From Trichococcus palustris (GTDB lineage Bacteria; Bacillota; Bacilli; Lactobacillales; Aerococcaceae), in assembly GCF_900114465.1 (NCBI RefSeq), contig NZ_FOTD01000022.1:1-33758 (forward strand): a stretch of DNA of 33,758 nucleotides. Reading direction: 5' to 3'. Positions 1 to 7,951 of this stretch are shown here, in pieces; positions within the stretch are counted from its first letter, which is position 1; every line of letters begins with the position of its first letter. The notes under the pieces were generated by a model. It saw nothing but the letters and a program-made list of their open reading frames with translations. It did not search any database and was not told the origin of the DNA. Position numbers and translations under genes: made by a program.

Positions 1-350
1 AGTGGGAACAACAGAAAAAAATAATTAAAGATTTGCTTTCGGATGAAAAGACTGGCGCGATCTACGGAAAACGGAAGATCGATGTAGAACCAGTGTTCGG
101 ATTCTTGAAGGCTAATTTGTGCTTCACTCGATTCTCGGTCAGAGGAAAGGAGAAGGTGCGCAATGACTTGGGATTTGCGCTTATGGCAGTGAACATGAGG
201 AAATACGCTGTTCAGACAGCCCTCCTTGGGAGGGAATCTGCACCTTGGCCCTCGAAAAAAGGTTCCAACCACCAAAATTCGGTGATTGGAACCTTTTTTA
301 ATTCATTTCAGCTAGTTATGTCCCAGCCTCTTTTGCATGTTATAAAATAA
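1..350 (+). CDS. IS1182-like transposase, C-terminal part (5' end outside window)
   Basis: The reading frame is open from the first bases of the window, so the gene begins upstream and only about 116 C-terminal codons are seen. The segment KRKIDVEPVFGFLKANL, followed by a conserved stretch ending NMRKYA, is typical of the end of DDE transposases of the IS1182/IS5-like group; the catalytic glutamate is probably the E of DVEP. The usual proteins stop soon after NMRKYA. Here the frame continues another 40-odd codons, through a terminator hairpin (255-299) and the presumed IS end (311-336), and stops at 348-350 in flanking DNA. That suggests a lost stop codon or late frameshift, so the copy may be decayed or carry a foreign tail. 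Family assignment is from remembered motifs. Confidence 0.75.
   Translation, partial: WEQQKKIIKDLLSDEKTGAIYGKRKIDVEPVFGFLKANLCFTRFSVRGKEKVRNDLGFALMAVNMRKYAVQTALLGRESAPWPSKKGSNHQNSVIGTFFNSFQLVMSQPLLHVIK
255..299 (+). terminator. Hairpin terminator at the 3' end of the IS transposase
   Basis: The left arm GGTTCCAA (261-268) pairs with TTGGAACC (286-293). Four more pairs follow inside after one C-A mismatch, the loop is AAAATTC, and the stem is flanked by A6 and T6, which extend it. It is U-tailed on both strands, so it could also stop transcription entering the element. It lies inside the extended transposase frame. Confidence 0.8.
311..336 (+). repeat. Probable right terminal inverted repeat of the IS1182-like element
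   Basis: The sequence AGTTATGTCCCAGCCTC (314-330) reads GAGGCTGGGACATAACT on the other strand, which I remember as a common end of IS1182-type elements in Lactobacillales. The left copy is outside the window, so the pairing cannot be checked here. Confidence 0.5.
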
Positions 351-381
351 ATTGAAGCCGGAGTCGGAGGCCAGCTTCAAT
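351..381 (-). terminator. Terminator downstream of acnA
   Basis: ATTGAAGC (351-358) and GCTTCAAT (374-381) form an 8-bp stem with a 15-nt loop. Read on the minus strand it is followed by TTATTTTAT. It lies about 40 bases past the acnA stop codon. Confidence 0.65.
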
Positions 382-422
382 CTATTTTAGCGTTCAACGC
401 GGAGAATCATAGTAAAAAAAGC

Positions 423-3116
423 TTATTTGATCTTGTTTCTGAGCACCATCGGCAGAATACCTTTGTTGCGGTAATATTCGATTTCGATGTCAGAATCCAA
501 TCTGGCGGTTGCCTGGAATGTTTTTTCCGTTCCGTCTGCCGCTTTCGCCGTCACCGTGATCACTTCATCCGGTTTCACGTCGTCTGTGATGGCGATGGCG
601 TATTCTTCCAATCCTGTCAGGCCTAACGTATCTGCATCCTCACCTTTGAGGAATTCCAACGGTAGCGTGCCCATCATGATCAGGTTCGAGCGGTGGATTC
701 TTTCAAAACTTTTCGCGATGACGGCATCGACGCCCAGCAGTCTGGCGCCTTTAGCAGCCCAGTCACGGGAAGAGCCCATGCCGTAATCATCTCCGGCAAG
801 GATGACCAAACCGGTGCCATCCTCTTTATATTTTACGCTTGCATCGAAAATCGGCATGATCTCACCGGTCGGAATGTATTTTGTATAGCCGCCTTCCAAT
901 CCATCGGCCAAAGCGTTCCGCAAACGGATATTCGAGAATGTTCCGCGCATCATCACTTCATGATGCCCTCTGCGGCTGCCGTATGAGTTGAAGTCTTTTG
1001 GTTTTACGCCGTGTTCCATCAAGTATTTCCCTGCCGGCGATTTCATCGCAATCGCTCCGACCGGTGAAATATGGTCGGTTGTGATCGAGTCTTGGAATTT
1101 GCCTAAGACGCGCATCCCCTTCAGAGCTTGAATCGGCTCTGTTTCCATTTGGAAGTTATCGAAGTAAGGCGGGTTTGCGATGTAAGTGGAATCCTCATCC
1201 CAATCGTATACCGCTTTGTCTGCGGATTCAATTTGATTCCACAAATCATTGGAATCAAACACGGAACGGTATTCTTCCTTGAACATATCGGCAAGCACAC
1301 TTTCATTTACGACTTTTTGAACCTCTTCATTGCTCGGTAAAATGTCTTTTAAATATACTGAGTTCCCTTCTTTATCTGTCCCGATCGGATCCGTAGCAAG
1401 GTTCACTTTCACGTTTCCGGCTAAAGCATACGCGATGACCAAGTGCGGTGCGGCCAGGTAGCCCGCTTTCACTTCCGCGTGGATGCGGCCTTCAAAGTTA
1501 CGGTTCCCGCTCAATACTGCGGAAAGAAGAATGTTCCCTTCTTTTGCGGCTTCACTGACTTCCGGTCTTAATGGGCCAGAGTTCCCTACACACGTCATGC
1601 AGCCATAGCCGATGATGTTGAAGCCTAACGCTTCCAAGTAAGGCAATAAGCCCGATTTTTCATAATAGCGCGCTGTCACTTTCGATCCTGGTGACATGGA
1701 TGTTTTCACATAGCGTTTGACTGATAACCCTTTTTCTACTGCGTTCTTGGCCAATAAAGCCGCGCTCAGCATAAGGTACGGATTGCTTGTGTTGGTGCAG
1801 CTTGTGATGGCCGCAATGGACACAGCCCCATTTTCCAACTCTTCTTGATAGCCATCTTCATAAGTGATCGTCACTTTGTTGTCGATATCAGCGGCATCCA
1901 GCCCGTAGCCTTGATTGCCCATCGGTGCAGCATACGCTTCCACGAATTCCTTACTGACATTGGACAATTTCACTAAGTCTTGCGGTCTTTTCGGGCCTGC
2001 CAGACTCGGCTCTATCGTCGCCAAATCGATTTCGATCAATTCTGAGTAATTCGGTTCGATTTCATCATTGTAGAACAGGTTATTTGCTTTTACATAAGCT
2101 TCGATCAGATTCACTTTCGCGTCTTCTCTGCCGGTGAATCGCAAGTAATCCAAGGTTTCGGCGTCGACCGGGAAGAATCCGCAAGTCGCACCGTATTCAG
2201 GCGCCATATTGGCGATGACGGATCTGTCCGCAATCGTCAGATTTTTTAACCCCTCACCAAAATATTCAACGAATTTCCCGACTACTTTTTGCTCGCGCAA
2301 CACTTGCGTCATTTTTAAGGCTAAGTCTGTTGCGGTGGCGCCATTTTGTAATTTACCGGTAAAGCGAACTCCGACAACATCCGGCGTCTGCAGATAGCAA
2401 GGTTGCCCCAGCATGCCTGCTTCCGCTTCGATACCGCCAACACCCCAGCCAAGGACGCCCAAAGCATTGATCATGGTCGTATGCGAGTCTGTTCCTACCA
2501 ATGTGTCCGGATATAATGTTTCTTCCCCGTTCACGGTCGCCGCTTTCACCACATCGGCAAGATATTCCAAGTTTACTTGATGGACGATCCCCGTTGCAGG
2601 AGGCACTACGTTGAAGGAATCGAACGATTTTTCCGCCCAGTTAAAGAACTCATACCGTTCTCTGTTGCGGTCAAATTCAATTTCCGCATTCATTCGGAAG
2701 GCATCATTGAAGCCTGAATAGTCAACTTGGACGGAATGGTCGATGACCATATCAACTGGGATGTCAGGATTGATGATGGCCGAATCTTTGCCTAATTTGT
2801 CGGTTACGTAACGCAAGGCTGCCAGGTCGACGATTGCCGCCCCACCAGTCAAATCTTGCAAGATAACGCGCGATGGTTTGAAGGGAACTTCCACTTTCGT
2901 TTCATTGACGGGTTTCCAATTTGCTAAAGCTGCCACATGATGCGCGCTGATAATTTTTCCATCTTCTTGTCTCAGTAGGTTTTCCAACAAGACGCGGATG
3001 GAATAAGGCAGCTTCGCAATGGCGACTTGCTCATTTTCCAATGATTTCAAGTCATAGTAGATGTAGTCTTTCCCGTTAATAGTGATGTTTTTTGCTGCTT
3101 TTTGTTTGTTATTCAT
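423..3116 (-). CDS. acnA: Aconitate hydratase A
   Basis: Aconitase, a cytoplasmic [4Fe-4S] enzyme that interconverts citrate, cis-aconitate and isocitrate. The 897-aa product is full length for the AcnA/IRP1 group. The three cluster cysteines are visible: C440 in SCTNTSNP, and C506 and C509 in [11 protein letters not shown]. The C-terminal swivel domain contains [16 protein letters not shown] and [10 protein letters not shown], which carry substrate-binding Arg and Ser residues. I chose the ATG at 3116 because AGGAGT lies 7 bases upstream and the protein then begins MNNKQK as family members do; the frame is open further upstream but without a ribosome site. The gene is divergent from the LysR gene at 3241, an arrangement like citB control by CcpC in Bacillus. 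No citrate synthase or isocitrate dehydrogenase is in the window, so whether it serves a TCA branch or aconitate use is open. Confidence 0.97.
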   Translation of the reverse strand: MNNKQKAAKNITINGKDYIYYDLKSLENEQVAIAKLPYSIRVLLENLLRQEDGKIISAHHVAALANWKPVNETKVEVPFKPSRVILQDLTGGAAIVDLAALRYVTDKLGKDSAIINPDIPVDMVIDHSVQVDYSGFNDAFRMNAEIEFDRNRERYEFFNWAEKSFDSFNVVPPATGIVHQVNLEYLADVVKAATVNGEETLYPDTLVGTDSHTTMINALGVLGWGVGGIEAEAGMLGQPCYLQTPDVVGVRFTGKLQNGATATDLALKMTQVLREQKVVGKFVEYFGEGLKNLTIADRSVIANMAPEYGATCGFFPVDAETLDYLRFTGREDAKVNLIEAYVKANNLFYNDEIEPNYSELIEIDLATIEPSLAGPKRPQDLVKLSNVSKEFVEAYAAPMGNQGYGLDAADIDNKVTITYEDGYQEELENGAVSIAAITSCTNTSNPYLMLSAALLAKNAVEKGLSVKRYVKTSMSPGSKVTARYYEKSGLLPYLEALGFNIIGYGCMTCVGNSGPLRPEVSEAAKEGNILLSAVLSGNRNFEGRIHAEVKAGYLAAPHLVIAYALAGNVKVNLATDPIGTDKEGNSVYLKDILPSNEEVQKVVNESVLADMFKEEYRSVFDSNDLWNQIESADKAVYDWDEDSTYIANPPYFDNFQMETEPIQALKGMRVLGKFQDSITTDHISPVGAIAMKSPAGKYLMEHGVKPKDFNSYGSRRGHHEVMMRGTFSNIRLRNALADGLEGGYTKYIPTGEIMPIFDASVKYKEDGTGLVILAGDDYGMGSSRDWAAKGARLLGVDAVIAKSFERIHRSNLIMMGTLPLEFLKGEDADTLGLTGLEEYAIAITDDVKPDEVITVTAKAADGTEKTFQATARLDSDIEIEYYRNKGILPMVLRNKIK

Positions 3117-3240
3117 AGTGACACTCCTATTTTTATTTATCATGTATTTACTTATCCCCATCTTAGTCCTATAATATCCATAAATAAAATACATATATTT
3201 TATTTTTATAGTAAGCAAAACTTATAATAGGGGTGATCAT
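3117..3240. promoter_or_regulatory. Divergent acnA/lysR control region with a 24-bp dyad
   Basis: This AT-rich 124-bp gap separates two divergent genes. Bases 3182-3205 form a perfect inverted repeat: 10-bp arms AAATAAAATA and TATTTTATTT around CATA. It is the natural candidate for the binding site of the LysR protein encoded next door and could control both directions. AT-rich -10-like boxes exist on both strands (for example TATAGT at 3207-3212 on the plus strand), but I cannot choose a promoter with confidence. Confidence 0.6.
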
Positions 3241-4149
3241 ATGGAAATGAAAGATATCGAATACATCAAGGCGATCCACGAATGCAAAAGTTTAACAAAA
3301 GCTGCCGAAACTTTGTACATTTCACAACCATCTTTGAGCATGTATCTGAAAAATATGAATACCCGCTTGGGTTTTTCCGTCTTCAACCAAATCGGAAAAA
3401 AATTCGAATTGACTTTTCTCGGCGAGCGTTTTTTGGCTGCGGGAAGCGAAATACTGCGCATCCGCGATGACTTCTATGATGAAGCCGCAACCATTCTGGA
3501 CAACAAAATCGGCCGCCTTCGTGTCTCCATCCCTTTTATGCGCGGTTCTTACCTGGCGCCCGAAATCTTGCCGAAATTCAACGAAATCTATCCGAACATC
3601 ACCGTCGAATTGTTGGAGGAATCATCCAAAGTCGTTGAGGAAAAAATCAACAACGGCGAAGCCGACATCGCCATAATGAACAAGCCGCACCATGCTTTGC
3701 ATCTGGATTACGAGGTCATCAAAACCGAAGAAATCCTTTTAGCCGTGCCAGCCAACCATCCCTGCATCCATGAGGGCAAAGCGAATCCGCACAGCAACTA
3801 TCCCGCCATTGATCTGCGCCTGTTTGAAAAGGATCGTTTTATCCTGCATTTTCCGGATCAACGCACCGGACAGATTGCAGAAACGATTTTCACGGAGCTT
3901 GCCTTCACACCAAGACAGGTCATCCATACGCGGAATATCGAAACGGCTGTCAATTTGACGGTAACGGGATATGGCGTCTCTTTCGTAAATGAGACCCATA
4001 TCCGCCACCTCAAATTCGGGAATGCTCCCCGCTTCTTTTCCATAGAGGGCCAGCCGCATTATGCGGATATGATTGTCGCCTATCGGAAAGGCCGCACCTT
4101 GCCCCCCTACATCAAAACGTTGATTGCGTTATGCAAAGAAGTTGTTTAA
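3241..4149 (+). CDS. LysR-family transcriptional regulator (CcpC-like position)
   Basis: A 302-aa LysR-type regulator, the normal family length. An N-terminal winged helix-turn-helix (about residues 1-60, with SLTKAAETLYISQPSLSMYL) is followed by a linker helix and a periplasmic-binding-like effector domain (about 90-295, starting GRLRVSIPFMRGSYLAPEIL). The ATG at 3241 follows AGGGGTGATC. It is divergent from aconitase and convergent with the citrate-type transporter, whose stop is only 3 bases away. By analogy with Bacillus CcpC, a citrate-responsive LysR regulator of aconitase, a tricarboxylate effector is plausible but inferred. It may control the prpF/citM pair as well as acnA. No terminator is visible between the convergent stops, so the transcripts may overlap. 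Confidence 0.9.
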   Translation: MEMKDIEYIKAIHECKSLTKAAETLYISQPSLSMYLKNMNTRLGFSVFNQIGKKFELTFLGERFLAAGSEILRIRDDFYDEAATILDNKIGRLRVSIPFMRGSYLAPEILPKFNEIYPNITVELLEESSKVVEEKINNGEADIAIMNKPHHALHLDYEVIKTEEILLAVPANHPCIHEGKANPHSNYPAIDLRLFEKDRFILHFPDQRTGQIAETIFTELAFTPRQVIHTRNIETAVNLTVTGYGVSFVNETHIRHLKFGNAPRFFSIEGQPHYADMIVAYRKGRTLPPYIKTLIALCKEVV

Positions 4150-4152
4150 CGA

Positions 4153-5529
4153 TCAATGGAAAAGGAATGGCAGTGGAATTGCGCCAATCAGGATTGCGAT
4201 GATTGTTTGAATCGCAAAGCTTGGCAGTCCCCATTTCAGATATTCTTTTGAGTAGTCGCCAAAACTGACTTCTGTTCTGTTCACCAAAACATAAAGGAAG
4301 GCTACTAACGGACTTGCAAAACGGATGGCTTGACCCATCATGGAAGCGACCCCGATTTCAGTCGGTGTTGCACCGTATTGATAAGCAATCGGTGCCAATA
4401 CCGGCAGGATACCGAAGTAGAAAGCGTCGTTCGGCAAGAAGAACAAACCCGGCAAAGAAATCAAAGCGAGGAAGAATGGGATATAGCCACCTAAACTTTC
4501 GGGGATCATGCCAGCCATTTGTTGTGCAATCGCCGTGCTCATGCCGCTGCCGTTCAGAACACCCATGATGATGCCCGCACCATAAACCAAACTTACTGGG
4601 CCTAATGCTTCTCCGCCATTTGCAATCAGACGTGAAGATTGCAGACCCAAATCTTTGTAGTTGACCAGTAATGCAATGGCTGTCCCAAGCAAGAATAGGA
4701 TACCGCCATTGATGACGTCCATAATCAGCATCACCATGATCGCTACGGTAAGGAAAAAGTTGAACCAAATCAATTTGGGACGTTTCAAATAAGCGTCTTT
4801 TTCATTGATTTCTTTAATGATGTGTTCCAAATCGCTGTCATGGATGATGCCGGTACCTTTAACGTAGCCCAGACGAGCGCGCTCTTTTTTACCATAGAAG
4901 TAGCACATATACATGGCTAAAATACCTGCGCCGATCATACCTGGGATAACGGGTACGAAGAATTCTTTCGGTGTCAAGTTCAACACCGGCATCGCACGAG
5001 CCATCGGGCCACTCCAAGGCACTAAGTTCATTACCGAGTTGCAGAATCCGATGATTACCGCCAAGTATAGCTGGTTCATCTTCATTTTCTTGAACAGCGT
5101 CAGAACCGCTGTTGTTACGATCAATACAGTCGTTGTCCCGTCACCATCCAGTGACACGATCAAGGAGATGATACCCGTAGCGACGCAGATCTTCATTGGA
5201 TCGCCTTTTGCCCATTTGATCATCTTCGTAGCCAATGGGTCGAACAGACCGACGTCCAACATAACGGAGAAGAACAGGATGGCGAACAGCAATAACGTAA
5301 TCGTTGCCGCTACACCTTTACCGATAAGTTTTTTGTCCGCATCAACCGTATAATACAAGCCACCAAAAATCCAATCAAACACTTCTAAAAGTGGTGTTCC
5401 GGTCACAAATGCGGCCCCTAGCCCAAAAACAACGGGAACTAAAATCAATGCTGCAAAAGGTGACATTTTCTTTGCCAATAGTAAAATCATAAAGGTAACG
5501 ATCATTGCATAACCCAATAAAGCTAACAT
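4153..5529 (-). CDS. CitMHS-family citrate/aconitate-type transporter
   Basis: A 458-aa polytopic membrane protein with about 12 hydrophobic segments. It begins MLALLGYAMIVTFMILLLAKK and has the layout of the CitMHS family (Me2+-citrate:H+ symporters such as Bacillus CitM/CitH). Glycine-rich conserved stretches include SLDGDGTTTVLI, NLVPWSGPMARA and GSGMSTAIAQQMAGMIP. The start is supported by AGGAGTG shortly upstream. It follows the prpF-type gene by 29 bases on the same strand, so the two are probably one operon. The family moves citrate-metal complexes, but its partner is an aconitate isomerase, so trans-aconitate is a likely substrate. Direction (import or export) cannot be read from the sequence. 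The order isomerase-transporter resembles the trans-aconitate tbrA-tbrB operon of Bacillus thuringiensis as I remember it. Confidence 0.88.
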   Translation of the reverse strand: MLALLGYAMIVTFMILLLAKKMSPFAALILVPVVFGLGAAFVTGTPLLEVFDWIFGGLYYTVDADKKLIGKGVAATITLLLFAILFFSVMLDVGLFDPLATKMIKWAKGDPMKICVATGIISLIVSLDGDGTTTVLIVTTAVLTLFKKMKMNQLYLAVIIGFCNSVMNLVPWSGPMARAMPVLNLTPKEFFVPVIPGMIGAGILAMYMCYFYGKKERARLGYVKGTGIIHDSDLEHIIKEINEKDAYLKRPKLIWFNFFLTVAIMVMLIMDVINGGILFLLGTAIALLVNYKDLGLQSSRLIANGGEALGPVSLVYGAGIIMGVLNGSGMSTAIAQQMAGMIPESLGGYIPFFLALISLPGLFFLPNDAFYFGILPVLAPIAYQYGATPTEIGVASMMGQAIRFASPLVAFLYVLVNRTEVSFGDYSKEYLKWGLPSFAIQTIIAILIGAIPLPFLFH

Positions 5530-5558
5530 TTTAACACTCCTTATTCATACTATTATTT

Positions 5559-6695
5559 CTATCCTTTGTAATAGACGGTACCCGTCATGATTTTTCTTGC
5601 CGTCCGGTGACTGGATACGGACTCGATTTTAATTTTCCCATCTTCATTTTTGTATTTCATCGCTACAGAAATCGTGCCATCGCTATGTCCTAGGACAATC
5701 TCATTTTTCACGTTTTCATTGCCCAACACTTCGTTGGGAATCGTTCCCGGGATGGCACAAGCAGCTGCCGTACAGAGAGCACCTGTCAAAGCGATGGTTT
5801 TATGCGCCTTTTGCATGCTCATCATCCGCATGGAAAGATTATAATCGGATGCCGCTATCTCTTTGCCGCTATCGGTCGTGTAATCTTGTGCAGATGCGAT
5901 GATCGTCATTTTCGGAACGCCAGGAGTTACGGTGGCCCCCTCTTGCCAAACGTTGATCAAACCCATTTTCACCGCCGCTTCGCCACGGATTTTTTCCAAC
6001 AATTCCAAATTTTCCGGTTTTGCATCAATGTCGCTTGCGCTCTCCGTTCCCGTGAAGCCAATATCCTCCGCCTTGATGTAGACGAGCGGATTGGCCGCAT
6101 CCACGATGGAAACTGCGATATCGCCGAAGCCTTCGATTGAAAGCACATCTTTCGTTTGACCGGTCGGCAATAATTTTCCGGTAAAGGAGCCTTCCGGATT
6201 CAAAAATTCCAATTCGATTTTTGAACCTGTTCCAGGAACACCCGAGATGGCAAAATCACCTTCATATGTAATTTCTCCGTTCGGAGTTGGGATATGTTCG
6301 TGGATCATTTTTTTTGTATTTGTGTTGTATACCCTGACAGTCGTGATGGGCGAGGTAATTCCAACCATTTTATTTTCCAGGGCGAAGACTCCGACGGCTG
6401 AAGAAATATTGCCGCAGTTCCCTGCATAGGATACAAACGGTTTATCGATTTGAACTTGCGCAAAAGTGTAATTGACATCCCAATCATTTTCCGATTCTTT
6501 TGAAATGATCGCCACTTTACTCGTTGTCGAAACCGCTCCGCCCAATCCGTCAATTTGGCGTTCATCCGGGCTCCCCATGATCCTCAACAAGATTTGATCG
6601 CGTTCCTCTTTGTTTTCCGGTAGTTCTTCTTCCTTAATGAACACGCCTTTGCTTGTTCCGCCTCGAAAGATGCTGCATTGTAATTCTTTTAACAT
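5559..6695 (-). CDS. PrpF-family aconitate / 2-methylaconitate isomerase
   Basis: A 378-aa PrpF-family protein (diaminopimelate-epimerase fold, two similar halves). Family members move the double bond of 2-methylaconitate or interconvert trans- and cis-aconitate. RGGTSKG is at 11-17, QIDGLGGAVSTTSK at 47-60 and GNCGN at 92-96. K60 and C94 are 34 residues apart, the same spacing as the active-site K73 and C107 I recall for Shewanella PrpF. The start is the ATG at 6695 with GGAGGT 5 bases upstream; the longer open frame to 6749 has no ribosome site. No propionate genes (prpB, prpC, acnD) are present, which argues against the methylcitrate cycle. With a CitMHS transporter directly downstream and aconitase nearby, aconitate isomerisation is the best guess. 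4-Oxalomesaconate tautomerases are a less likely alternative. Confidence 0.85.
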   Translation of the reverse strand: MLKELQCSIFRGGTSKGVFIKEEELPENKEERDQILLRIMGSPDERQIDGLGGAVSTTSKVAIISKESENDWDVNYTFAQVQIDKPFVSYAGNCGNISSAVGVFALENKMVGITSPITTVRVYNTNTKKMIHEHIPTPNGEITYEGDFAISGVPGTGSKIELEFLNPEGSFTGKLLPTGQTKDVLSIEGFGDIAVSIVDAANPLVYIKAEDIGFTGTESASDIDAKPENLELLEKIRGEAAVKMGLINVWQEGATVTPGVPKMTIIASAQDYTTDSGKEIAASDYNLSMRMMSMQKAHKTIALTGALCTAAACAIPGTIPNEVLGNENVKNEIVLGHSDGTISVAMKYKNEDGKIKIESVSSHRTARKIMTGTVYYKG

Positions 6696-6868
6696 ATCGA
6701 ACCTCCAAATGTTTCCGTTTTCATTCATCCGCAAAAAAATTTTTTCCATTCTGTTGCTTCATTCGAATGAGCAATGAACACGGACTGCAGTTCCTGTGTT
6801 TGTTCATTGTTCAACTTGATATTTGAAGTATAGATTCCAAACATCCAGTTATCCAATCAATCATCTTT

Positions 6869-6948
6869 ATCAAAATCATAGGTTTTGATTATGATTATAA
6901 CCGTTATAATTAACAATTATTTTTCTTTGTATAATCAAAAATAATTGT
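6869..6948. promoter_or_regulatory. Triple dyad operator candidate upstream of prpF
   Basis: Three exact inverted repeats lie within 80 bp: 6869-6889 (7-bp arms), 6894-6910 (8-bp arms around a single C) and 6913-6948 (12-bp arms). The last has TATAAT (6930-6935) in its spacer on the plus strand. The arms differ, so they could be sites for different regulators, or one could be an RNA structure. Confidence 0.55.
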
Positions 6949-7044
6949 GTCGTAATATAACTGCCTGCCTTCGCAATATATCCCCAGCTTTTGGCTTTCC
7001 AGTTGCGCTTCATTCCCACCTCCCCCCATATCATCGGATACAGA

Positions 7045-7088
7045 AAGAGGGACCGGAATCAATGATTCCGGTCCCTCTTATCGTTTTT
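7045..7088. terminator. Strong hairpin terminator between ogt and prpF
   Basis: AAGAGGGACCGGAATCA (7045-7061) and its exact complement (7063-7079) form a stem of up to 17 bp. The plus strand continues ATCGTTTTT and the minus strand CTTTCTGTAT. It may end the ogt transcript on the minus strand, or a short plus-strand RNA; the plus-strand U-tract is better. Confidence 0.75.
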
Positions 7089-7252
7089 CCGGTTATCCGC
7101 GCTTCACCGAACGGCGTTCCATTAGCTTTATTGCAAGCGCATCGTCCCTATCCTTCACTGCAAAAATTACACTCTAGAAACATTACGTCATTGAGAATAT
7201 CGATTCTAATTGATAAGGTGTTTTTTTAGTGTTTATTATCTTTTATGCATTC

Positions 7253-7753
7253 TCATTCCTTTTCTTTCACGGCCTTCGCTTCGAGGTCCAATAAGTATCC
7301 CTTCAATGCCAGTCCGCCTGCATAACCGACGAGCTTGCCGTTGGTGCCGATGACGCGGTGGCATGGGGTGATGATGGCAATCGGGTTGCGGTTGTTGGCC
7401 ATCCCGATGGCACGCATCCCTTTCGGATTGTCGACGGCTGCGGCGATTTCCTTGTAGCTTCTCGTCTCCCCGTAAGGCACTTGCCTGAGCGCTTCCCAGA
7501 CTTTCATTTGGAAAGGCGTCCCTTGTGCAGCCAGCGGCAGATCAAACGTTTGCCTTTTTCCGCGGAAGTATTCCTGCAGTTGCCGATCCGCTTCCAGCAG
7601 CAACGGCGTGTCCTTTTCTTCCATAGAAGCCATTTCTTTTTTCAGTCTTTCATCCAGCTCCCTTTCGGCATGTTCCAGAAAAGTGATGCCTTCTCCGTTC
7701 TCAGCCAAAATATACTTCCCGATCGGGGAAGCGATCCATTTATATGCCCGCAT
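7253..7753 (-). CDS. ogt: Methylated-DNA--[protein]-cysteine S-methyltransferase
   Basis: A 166-aa suicide DNA-repair protein that removes alkyl groups from O6-alkylguanine onto its own cysteine. The active-site motif PCHRVIG is at 130-136 with the acceptor at C131. The helix-turn-helix region (VWEALRQVPYGETRSYKEIA, 85-104) and the arginine finger stretch GMRAIGMANNRNP precede it. The start at 7753 has AAGGAAG about 8 bases upstream; the longer frame to 7855 crosses the promoter. TATAAT (7787-7792 on the minus strand) is a good -10 box. No Ada-type regulatory domain is attached, so it is the constitutive Ogt/MGMT form. It is divergent from the patB gene. Confidence 0.95.
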   Translation of the reverse strand: MRAYKWIASPIGKYILAENGEGITFLEHAERELDERLKKEMASMEEKDTPLLLEADRQLQEYFRGKRQTFDLPLAAQGTPFQMKVWEALRQVPYGETRSYKEIAAAVDNPKGMRAIGMANNRNPIAIITPCHRVIGTNGKLVGYAGGLALKGYLLDLEAKAVKEKE

Positions 7754-7876
7754 ATGTGCAACTTCCTTCTTGTCTTTTTGAAACTCATTATACTGGAAAA
7801 ACGCGAGCAGCACACCCCTGACCATCCGCTCCAGCGGAAACGTCTGAGATGCCATAGTATATTTCCTATCGCTAGA

Positions 7877-7906
7877 CTGACAATCGCCTTTGCTTTGGGC
7901 TATACT
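7877..7906 (+). promoter_or_regulatory. Promoter of the patB-type aminotransferase gene
   Basis: CTGACA (7877-7882), an 18-bp spacer and TATACT (7901-7906) give a good sigma-A promoter 46 bp before the start codon. Confidence 0.65.
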
Positions 7907-7951
7907 GGAAGCAGCAAAGAAACGATCTCGTCACAAAAATCAGAAAGAGAG

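Larger units (their letters stand above)
6696..7252. promoter_or_regulatory. 557-bp intergenic region upstream of prpF with stacked dyads
   Basis: No convincing gene lies here. Three perfect dyads are stacked about 170-255 bp upstream of the prpF start: ATCAAAA/TTTTGAT with 7-bp spacing (6869-6889), ATTATAAC-C-GTTATAAT (6894-6910), and 12-bp arms ACAATTATTTTT/AAAAATAATTGT with a 12-bp spacer (6913-6948). They probably include the prpF promoter and its operators. A strong hairpin follows at 7045-7088. The rest (7090-7250) shows nothing clear except AGAAT-ATCG-ATTCT near 7195-7210. Confidence 0.55.

Noticed and set aside
3117-3218. Longer aconitase start at 3218
   Set aside because: The extra 34 residues cover the ribosome site and the dyad of the divergent control region and have no ribosome site of their own.
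5559-6695. prpF as part of a methylcitrate (propionate) pathway
   Set aside because: No prpB, prpC, prpD or acnD gene is in the window, and the nearby aconitase is AcnA-type; the partner gene is a citrate-type transporter.
6945-7229. Possible 94-codon gene in the prpF-ogt gap
   Set aside because: It runs through the terminator hairpin, has no ribosome site and has a composition unlike a real protein.
7358-7951. N-terminal extension of the patB-type gene
   Set aside because: The extra 198 codons are antisense to ogt, lie before the promoter at 7877-7906 and give low-complexity sequence unlike the family.
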